Source: Tetrapyrgos nigripes (Eukaryota; Basidiomycota; Agaricomycetes; Agaricales; Campanellaceae). Taken from it: a stretch of DNA of 64,000 nt. A model generated the notes under the pieces. It saw only the letters and a program-made list of their open reading frames with translations, did no database searches and had not been told where the DNA came from. Position 1 is the stretch's first letter; each line of letters opens with the position of its first letter. Shown one piece after another: positions 55,500 to 64,000 of this stretch. Both the position numbers and the translations under genes were made by a program. The DNA lies in assembly GCA_013368315.1 (NCBI GenBank), contig JAACJM010000270.1, positions 1 to 64,000 of the forward strand. Direction: 5' to 3'.

Positions 55500-57515
55500 C
55501 CTCTTAAAGGCCGAGTTAACTTAGGTCGACTTTTGCTATCTTCCCATGCCTGCAGATTTTTATTGCAGTCTCCACGACAACTGAATTGCGGTCTGGACCG
55601 GGTCTTCCAAGGACTAATGACGTCAACAACCACAACGTCATGTCTCATTTCTCCAATGTCCACCCTCCTCCGTCCCTCAAGCTTGCCTTCATCTCGAGTA
55701 CAGATTCTCCAATGAAATCAGCTCATGTCCGTGGTTTGCACATTCTTACATTTTTGGCAATCACAGAGAGTCATAGCGGATGGTAAACGAACGTTGACAG
55801 GGAGTGGAATGGTATATATCTATATATTATTATAGAACGCTACGGAACCACAGAGAAAGACGGAGAAAGATGGAATGCAGGTGACCTCGATGTGTCACCA
55901 AGTGTCGGGTGGGGATCGAGCACAAGACCACATCCTCTCAAAATGCAGATGAACGGGTTATCACTGAATTGTGAAGTATATCATGATGATCCTGTTCAGA
56001 CAGCCAATACATCACACAGCAAGCTGACGACAAGTACTTGCTGTTCGACAAAAGTTTGCGGGAAAGCGGTTACGAGAATTATGCCGGTCACCCCTGCAGA
56101 TCATGTGTGGGCCGGCGGGCCCATGCCTTGGATTAGCTGTATTTCTCAGTACACTACATCCAGAAAGTTGTACACAGCCAGGATAGCTTTTTAGGGCTTT
56201 ATCTACATTATAATATTTTCTTGGCTTTTTAAACCCTCAGCCAAGTGCTCTATTTGAGTACCAGTGCTGCTAAATGACCAAATTTCGAGAATTTTTGATC
56301 AACATACTTATATACTGATAATTACCGAGGATCTGGTCATAGAAAAAATTCAAGGGACATCTGTGCATTTTAAAAGCATATTCCGTCAATCTCCAAGGTA
56401 CATATCTGCTTGTTAATGCAAGCTGAGTCGAGGCAAAGAGAGAACGGGGCTCTCAAGAGGCATGGGAATTGGCATCGGGTAGCCCCGAATGACGTCGAGA
56501 CGAGCTTTTCTCAACGTTGAAGGTACTAACACATGTATATTGATCTTTCATTACTTATAAGCTATTTTCCTAAGTTTTAAATGCAGCATTGAGCACAGGT
56601 AGCAATAGAGAGCAACAATTAGTTAGATGCATCGGGTATTGGCTGGTCTGCACCTGGCCCACACATAGTCCCAATGATGTCATATGTGCGGCCCGCCCCG
56701 ATGGATCTGCGGGTCATTTCTCGACGTGCATGCCACTTTCCAGGTCACACATGTACGAAATTTGAACTTGTAAGAGTAGGTACAGGCCTTCATACTCGTA
56801 CTATTCATCTTCTCGTATTCGCATATACATATCTATCATTTAAGTATCTGTTTTCAAGCAGGGATTAGCCTGATCAAACTTGAAAAGAATGTATTAATAG
56901 TGTTTGCTAACTACATTGTCTAAGAGACTCAGAAAGTGGATCAGACTGCTTAAATAGGGAATTTTCGTTGAGATATTCTTCAGTATGCATTTCTACATAG
57001 TGGAGGATAATTTGAACCGATATTTTGGTGGCACGCACATACACAGCCACTGACCCGCTGACCTGCAGGGGTGATCCACACAATCCTACACACCGTGCGG
57101 GAAAGGCATAGAACAACATTAGAAGAAGTGACATCATACAGAGATCTCCAATGAGATTCAAACTCCCCTCGGCTGAGACGGCAGCTCCACTTGGTTGGAC
57201 ACTCCCTCTCCTCCCTTTGGTCGGAGTCAGGGATAGTTTCGTCGTGAAGCAAGGTATAGACGTTCAGTATCATCATGGAACCCTTGGGTATCTCATACCC
57301 TCACAGAGTCGCCAAAGTTGGGCAGACACTGTCCTCCAAGTACTTCATCCAGCGCTTTCTGAGCTTTAAAAAAGTACAATTGTAGCATAGAATCGAGCTC
57401 AAAGTCAGTCAACAATGCACTGACTGGGACTACTGCTAGATTAGGAAGGAGCCTCATGCTGACCCAAGCCTGGCTTGAGCCAACTTAATGACCTGGGTTT
57501 TGTACAGGCTCAACC
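55500..57515. other. No supported gene; scattered CACCCCTG/CAGGGGTG motifs
   Basis: I see no coding region. TCACCCCTGCAG at about 56090 and CTGCAGGGGTGATCC at about 57063 face outward. GC-rich words with GGATCTGCGGGTCA near 56700 are related. These could be ends of short non-autonomous elements. Confidence 0.35.
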
Positions 57516-58022
57516 CGCAGCAACACTACGTATTTTGAATACACCCACATATCGGGATATTTCATTGAGTGTTTAACCTAATGACGCATTTTCAAGTAGT
57601 GTTGTAAATCCTCTGAAATTAATTTGGATCTAAGAATGCAGATCTTCCTGTCCTGACATGGCCAGCTTCGCCCATATAGCTTGCAAATAGCTCTCCCAAT
57701 GCTTAGACCGCCCCTTTCTTTGGTTTTTGTTGCTCATGGACTCATTCTACAATTTTCAACAAGCAAGTAACCTGTGGCAACACTATGTATTTTGAATACA
57801 TCCACATATTGGGATATTTCATTGAGTGTGTATCCTAACGACACATTTTCAAGTAGTGTTGTAAATCCTCCAAAATTAATTTGGATCCAAGAATGCAGAT
57901 CTTCCTGTGACACGGCCAGCTTTCCCCATATAGCTTGCATATAGCTCTCCCAATGCTTAGACCGCCCGTTTGTTTCATTTTCATTGCTCATGGACTCATT
58001 CTACGATTTTCAACGAGCAAGT
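57516..58022. repeat. ~255-bp tandem duplication
   Basis: GGATATTTCATTGAGTGT, TTTTCAAGTAGTGTTGTAAA, AAGAATGCAGATCTTCCTGT and TCTCCCAATGCTTAGACCGC occur in two adjacent copies (about 57516-57770 and 57775-58022), about 90% identical. Confidence 0.85.
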
Positions 58023-58184
58023 AAGTTTTCGTTATGTACAGTTCTCTAGATTTTTCTTAATCATTTTCTGCTATACAGAGCACCTCCTTGATGCCATTCA
58101 AGCAGAGTGAAATCGACTGTACCTCAAACAGTCAAGATCCTTGACAGTCGATAGGGTATGTTCCCTTAGTTACTACTCATCTCC

Positions 58185-59218
58185 TTGCCAGTGTTCCTCA
58201 TGCATCGTCCTCAACAGAACGGTGACCTTGAGATACAACATTACACCAATCCCCATTCTTATCGTGTTACAAACCATGAAGATTACGAACACCCTAATTC
58301 ACCTCTTGAAGAGACAATTTTTCACCTACAAGGTGTCGTCTACAAGCGTGAACTGCCTCCCATGACGGCAAGCAGGTGCACAATTTTTAATCATTCTTAA
58401 CTCGTTAGTTAGCTGATATCATAAAACAGTAGGGTGTATGCTCGGAAACAAGCTCCGTACCTCCAACAGCACATCGGAATTGTAGGGCTGGGTCTTCCAT
58501 ATATGTCTACTGCCATAGATCAGCTCTATCAAATTCTTTCCAAGTTCCAGCATGCTCTGAATGGTCAAAATCTCAATCCCTGGACTGCAGACAGCTCATT
58601 CGGTCCTGGCCACGTCGGTATCACTGCCAATTGTCGTTACTTCACTGTGGGTTCCGCCACATCTACAAAGGATGGCATCGACCCAGATGGTATTCTTCAG
58701 TCACTTGTCACAAGCACAATGGTGCACACAGAGGATAATTCAGTCCTCTATATGAAAGCTTCAAAGCCAGGTCTAAAGTGGCGGTAAGTTTTCCAATTTC
58801 ACATTCTTTCAACATTTTCTCCTTTTTTTTTTCACTTATCCCCTTCTACAGGTACACCAATATCCAACCTGCTGATATCTCAATTGGCAACATTGTTGAA
58901 ATACAATTTACAGTAATGACCGTTCGACAGCGTGATAGTTCATACAAAATGATCATGATTCTGAGGTCTGTTGCATTATTGGATGATTCCATCTCAACTG
59001 TTCATACTATTTCAGATTTTTTGGGCTATACTTATGCTTATATTCATCCAGGCTGCATCTGTCGCCAGAAACTGTGCATTCTCGTTGAGAAAAGACCCGC
59101 CAATTACACCATGCAACCTTTTGAAGCACGTGAAATATGAGGACAGTTCAGATGAAGAAGATGTTCGTGAGCACCTGAGAGTGCTTAGAGATATGGCTGG
59201 ACTCAGGATTGGCGAGTG
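58185..59218 (+). CDS. Uncharacterised repeat-associated protein
   Basis: Exons approximately 58194-58374, 58435-58783, 58853-~58999 and ~59051-59218. Blocks: VFLMHRPQQNGDLEIQHYTN; NHEDYEHPNSPLEETIFHLQ; QHIGIVGLGLPYMSTAIDQL; FGPGHVGITANCRYFTVGSA; IQPADISIGNIVEIQFTVMT; and an acidic C terminus (EDSSDEEDVREHLRVLRDMA). The first exon (before the GTATGT near 58156) is not settled. I recall the family as common in Agaricomycete repeats but know no function. It is upstream of a second such gene on the same strand, likely from one element. Confidence 0.5.
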
Positions 59219-59758
59219 AAGGTTCCTCATAGCTGTACAGTACTAGTAGCCACACAGAATAATCCTAGTACTTATGTACATATTTGTCTTCGTCGAATTT
59301 TGGTTGAAATTTGCCACATGGGAACTTTGGATACTGTGAAAGGTATTGACTTGCAAAAACTTTCTACATGTCACACTCACACGTCAAAACTGTCTTCTTC
59401 TCCAACTCTGTTGTTTGACCGTTTCTTCTGTTATGATAGGGATACCATGGACCCTATCTCTAAACCAGCTGGAAGTTTTGTCATGTATTCAACTCGGGAC
59501 AGCTGTGCCACTGAACCCTAGCCATCAAGCTTCTTTTCCTTTCTGATCAGGCATGCTAGAAGCACCGCTCATATCAGAGCATGCATTGGTACATTTGAAG
59601 ATCTCCACCATGCACATATCACTTAGTAAAAACTCAGGAACATTTTCTACAGTCATACAGACCCTGACAGATTGCCTGGGAACTTTGTACATTCACTAAC
59701 GTCAACCAGCTGTGGCATATGTTTTTACTCGTGGCACAAGTTCTATCTTTGTAGGTAA

Positions 59759-62700
59759 ATGCAACAGAGATTCTCACTCCTCGGCCTTTGTATACACCAT
59801 CCTGACTTCGATTTTCATTCCTGCATAGATGTAAAAGCTTTGCTCATGGCTACAACCCCCCCCCCCCCCTCCCCCCAAGTCATGCCTCATGGTCCATTGA
59901 CCAAAAACCCTTGTCTTGAGAGTTTCAATGTTCCTGAGGAGGAAGCTGCACAAGACAGCATCAACAAGTTTGAAGACAACACTACTGCTCCCTGCTGCTC
60001 ATCTCAGAAGTAAGTCTTTACCTCAATGGTTTCATCTCAGAGTCTATACCACTCATGCAAAATTCTAGGCAATCAAGGAACGCTTCTGTCCCTTCGACAC
60101 CTGTAGCCACTCTGAAACAGACTCGAGCAACACCGGCCAAGCCTCCAGGCACTCCCAAACGAAGAAAAAGGTAATTACTGATCTTCTTCACCTGCTGCCA
60201 CATTTTCATCTATCCCTTGTAGCCAGGCAAAAGCAAAAGCATCTGTAGCTCTCACAAAGTATGAAAATTCTGATATATGGAGACCATGTTGCTCATTGAT
60301 GGAAAACCTTTTAATGTAGGCCCCTTTCAAACTCTTCAGCTGTACCATCATCATATGTTCTGGAATGTAACTTGGTCAATTCTCCACTGACTGATACTTT
60401 TTAGACTTGCCCAACAGCCACAATCCACGTTCAGTCCAAGGTAAGTACTATGTGCCATCCCTTTAGCCCATTTTATGGCCTGATGGTCCTGCACTATACA
60501 GTGGAATGTACGGGTAAGTGCAGGCTTCATAATTCATCATGTCGCTGACTAGACTGTGATTCTTAGAATGAACTACAGCTACCCAACCTTATCACCAGCA
60601 TTCCATTATACACCATCTGGGTACAATCCTTTCTTTTGGATACTGTTTAATTTCACTGTGCTGTTAGTCCACCTTCCCAACCAGCACGAGAAGGTGAGAA
60701 CATTTTATCAGAGAGGTATGTCATTTTGTATTATGTCCTGAGCTACATACGAGTCTTACAATTGACCATGCCACAGATCCTATCCTATGTGAGTTGTATC
60801 TTATCAAGACTGATAGTCCTCAGGCTCCACTCACAAATATTTTCAGCCTGCCTGATTCTATTATGCTATATACTTATACATTCAGTGATGCTGTCACTGC
60901 TCGTGCCCCAAATACCTATACTGCTGCTTCTGGTCCCATTGATACCCCTGCCTCTGTTCCTACTGATGCTAATAAGACTTCGTCTTCAACGCCACATGCT
61001 AGCACCACAAATACAAGTCCAGATGATTCTCTAAGGTACGTCTCTCTACCTGTTTTCAAGATTGTATATGATGGCTGATGGTATTATAGAACTTTACAAT
61101 CCATGTACATTCCAGTCTTGTTATGCATTGACTGTACTGGCTCATCAATGATTCATCTTGCAGTGTTGATGAGATCCGGAATCCAGAAACATTATTCTGG
61201 GCATTGTATGTCGTCTGCTATCAATTATTCATTATTTATAAGTTCACCTCGTTCTTGTACAGACAACAACTGTACCATTTGTGAGTCACTTTGTTCGTTA
61301 GCTAGATGATCTCTGAGTCTGACTAAACCACACAATTCTTCAGTCTTGACAATGCTATCCCAAATTTTCCTGACCAAGCCCTGTCAGTCTATTGTGTACC
61401 CTCAATCTCATACTATCTCTCTAGTAACTAATCTTCCACTTGCAGTCAAGCCTTGCCTTTGGTTCCAAATTCACTCGTTGACAAAGTGACCATGTCTTTC
61501 GTCAAGGAGCTGTACGTCAATGTACCTGTTATCTGAGATCTCTTCCATTCCATGCTAACTTCCTCTCAGATTTCATACAGATCATGACCCAGATCTTCTT
61601 TGGGAATCAGTAAAATTGTTTATAACCCAAAAACAGTTCAATGATCTCGTAGTGTATGTCTCGGTCCAAAGTTTTCCCTCAATCTCCTCTCATATCTCAG
61701 AATCAGCTGTTGTGTGAACACTTTGAAAGAACGTGTGGGTAGTCCTTATCCTCAACCAGTGAGCACTGCAGAATCGGCTCTGCCAGCTGATCAAACACCG
61801 AAGTAGCATTGCCTGATTATGACCTCAACACTTTCCCTGACAGCACCACTTCGAAACCAATGACCTTCCCTGTGACTCATGAAACACCATCTCCATCAAA
61901 ATCTTCTGTGGCTATTTCCAAGATGCCTTTAGCCCCTACTCCGAACACATTATCTCCATCCTCTCCGTCAAATATCCAGCCAAAATTGTCATTTGCTGAG
62001 CGCCTAGCCCAGCGCAAGATACCTCTGCCCACTGAGAGGGATGGCCAAACGATCTCAGCACCTGTTTACCTCTATCTCACCTACTCACAAGTTCGACTTC
62101 ATGTATACTGATGATTTTATGGCTATTGATAGGATCTTGCCGAAAGATTGTCAAGTGACCAACGCAACATTACAAGATGCTTTGCTTGTGAACGAAGGTT
62201 GTGACTACAGCTCATTACCACCATTGACGTGCGTAATTCCCATCATGACTGATAGTTCATGTTCAGTACTCATGAATAATCCAGGGCTGGTAAATTAATT
62301 TCCTGGTCATTGACGCAGGTTCGAAAAGGCAATGTAAAATTTACGGAATGGGGCCATACATTGCCTGATTCTGTTGACGTAGAGTGAGTACTTGTGTTAT
62401 TCAGGTCATTTCAATTGTCTGCTAATACACTCCAGCTTTTGGATTTCTTTTTTCAAATTCATTCGACATCAAAACTATGTGAACCTTTCATGTATTGACC
62501 CTAGAGACCTTGCAGCATTCTCAGGGCATCCAAGCAACTCAATCCGAAGTGTACTTTACATGCACTCACCTCTCGAAGTTGCCATATGTTTATTTCTGGT
62601 GTTTGTAGAAGCATCCCATCTAGTGGGATACACACAACTCAAAGGGCAGGATCCGAAAAGATATCACAAACTGGATGCTATTTTACATTCTCAGGAAGTT

Positions 62701-63170
62701 GATCGAGCGATCGCGGTTATAACTATGATACTTGGTGAGGGACAGACAGACATGGCGGCTGAAATTGTCTTGGATGTGCTTTCTTTCTCCACCTGGGTGG
62801 AGAGCACGTTACCGAATGCATCGGCATGTAAGTTTTCATTATTTCAGCTCATTTAATCCTTATACTTAGTTTCCAGCATCCCCAGCTAGTGCAAATTGTT
62901 CCTACTCATCTGCTACAGGAAGTTCATCTACCTCAACGAGCTCTAATTCATTCTCGTTGCCTTTTGATGCGTTAGGTTTGTGTCAAACTACTCCGTAAAT
63001 CACTCAATACTGATCGTCTCTTAGTTCCCATTTATGACGCCACTCACACTGCAGGGAAGTTTGATGTCAACGCAGACCTTCCAGCTATTGACACTATCTT
63101 ACCGTGCTGGAGTGGTGAGATTCTGTATGGATCCCTTGCCGTTGTTGGATCTACGATCACCTCCACGGCT
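59759..63170 (+). CDS. Uncharacterised intron-rich repeat-associated protein
   Basis: A chain of short exons with 45-60 nt introns. Identifiable pieces: KEALMATTPPPP-type Pro region (59840, next to a C12 run); TLKQTRATPAKPPGTPKRRK (60110-60170); a Ser/Pro/Thr linker with SFAERLAQRKIPLPTERDG (61985-62042); FMAIDRILPKDCQVTNATLQ (62120-62180); EGCDYSSLPPL; DPRDLAAFSGHPSNSIRSVL (62500-62560); VDRAIAVITMILGEGQTDMA; and the end VPIYDATHTAGKFDVNADLP with LPCWSGEILYGSLAVVGSTI (63026-63160), stop about 63172. The C-terminal block resembles one found in many mushroom genomes. Exon borders between 60200 and 61800 are not resolved, and parts may be decayed. Confidence 0.42.
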
Positions 63171-63321
63171 TGAGCACGTCTAGTAGACGCTGGGCTGGTG
63201 GTGGTAGTAAAGACAACACGACGTGGCAAAGAGTGCCGAAGGTATCGGCATGAGTCACATGAAACTTTTGAGTTATGTTACCTGCATGTGACTTTGACGC
63301 GTCGCGTTAAAAGGTCTTGCA

Positions 63322-63709
63322 CAAGGGGGTCCGAAAAAAAAAGTTAACAACTGGGGGTCGGAAAAAAATTTAGTGCCTTGGTCGAGGAACCTACCTACCT
63401 TACCTTCTATATAAGGTAAGTTCACACGAGTTTACCTGCCAAATATAGTATGTGCACATGACCTCAAGTCTTGTGCTTTGCCGGACAGTTGGAACCTTAC
63501 CCGGCTCGCGCTCAGAGATACTGCGTAATTGTCATAAAACATCTGGTGAGCATATATTTATTTGTTTAACTTCACAGCTCACCAGATTGACACCCGCCAG
63601 CATGCTTGCCAGCTCCAATTAGTCAGTAAAAAAAAAAAAATTTAAGGGCTTCGCCAGGGAACCTACCTACCTAGCCCCAGTACGGGATTCTCTGGCCCGG
63701 ACCCCCTTG
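63322..63709. mobile_element. MITE of the P-like family
   Basis: 388 bp with ends CAAGGGGGTC (63322-63331) and GACCCCCTTG (63700-63709), identical to those of the 14715-20502 element. The flanks are GTCTTGCA (63314-63321) and GTCTTGCG (63710-63717), an 8-bp duplication with one mismatch. The subterminal word GGAACCTACCTACCT appears at both ends. No coding capacity. Confidence 0.85.
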
Positions 63710-63799
63710 GTCTTGCGTCCAGTTTCCATCGTCCTCGTTCTGTGTTATGATAGATATTCCACTCCTACAAATGAGAATAGAAACAAGTAAGTCAGTAAT

Positions 63800-63950
63800 G
63801 AGAAAACTGTCTTAAGGTTTATGAAAAAAATGACAACTTTAGACATTGAGAGTGCGGGAAACCTGAATGAGTGCGGGGATTTCGACTATGAGTGCAGAAA
63901 ATTTCGGGTGTGTGCGGGTACAAATAACAAAAGTGCAAATTGAACAGCAT
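63800..63950. repeat. Probable right subterminal array of another TIR element
   Basis: GTGCGGG units (GAGTGCGGGAAACC, GAGTGCGGGGATTTCG, GTGTGCGGGTACAAAT) lead to AAAAGTGCAAATTGAACAGCATAAT. This resembles the right end of the 24965-29872 element (ACGGGTGTCG array then AAAAGTGCACTTTGACCAGCATAT). The left partner was not found; the 58-63 kb genes may be its contents. Confidence 0.5.
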
Positions 63951-64000
63951 AATATCCTTCCACAGATCTCCCTCGCCCGCTTATTTGACCTACTTCCCCC

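Overview
The window reads as transposon-packed nuclear DNA of a mushroom-forming fungus (Basidiomycota, probably Agaricomycetes). Evidence: genes are cut by 45-65 nt GT..AG introns; there are no tRNA, rRNA or ordinary housekeeping genes; and the recognisable families are ones typical of Agaricomycete repeats (Plavaka/CACTA transposase, DUF6589-like protein, RecQ-like helicases, CCCH/tyrosine-recombinase pair, hAT, Helitron, BTB/POZ cargo). Family names come from recognised motifs, not from searches.

Layout. 0.2-3.2 kb: minus-strand Plavaka fragment and DUF6589-like gene. 3.3-9.1 kb: a decayed RecQ-like helicase split by a 3.46-kb tyrosine-recombinase element (4909-8370). Deleting the element rejoins the helicase reading frame exactly. 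9.1-12.8 kb: GC-rich repeat, a tandem duplication and an intron-rich membrane-protein gene (minus). 13.9-14.3 kb: second helicase stump. 14715-20502: a complete-looking DNA transposon with perfect 8-bp target duplication, carrying a 7-exon, 1600-codon P/THAP9-like transposase that ends in a PHD finger. 21-24.4 kb: two hAT relics, one with exact ends (23148-24439, 8-bp TSD). 24965-29872: an element with terminal inverted repeats and repeat-array subtermini, whose only gene is an uncharacterised multi-exon protein interrupted by a solo LTR (28658-29290). 30.2-31 kb: broken SUR7/PalI-like membrane gene. 31414-38330: a 6.9-kb element with ~0.4-kb inverted repeats that holds a BTB gene, an integrase-core DDE transposase and a Cys/His-rich gene. 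38-41 kb: dispersed repeats and a truncated paralogue of the membrane-protein gene. 43.1-50.9 kb: a Helitron with Rep and PIF1-like helicase, broken by three single-base frameshifts and ending in a cysteine-protease-like domain. 51-58 kb: PIF/Harbinger fragment, F-box/LRR-like relic, a 22-nt minisatellite and tandem duplications. 58-63.2 kb: two intron-rich genes of unknown function. 63322-63709: a MITE of the same family as the P-like element.

How it fits together. Almost every coding segment is a mobile-element gene or cargo. Nested insertions give relative ages: helicase before the tyrosine-recombinase element; the 24.97-29.87 kb element before its solo LTR. The P-like element has the best preserved ends and gene, with a single in-frame stop as its only visible damage.
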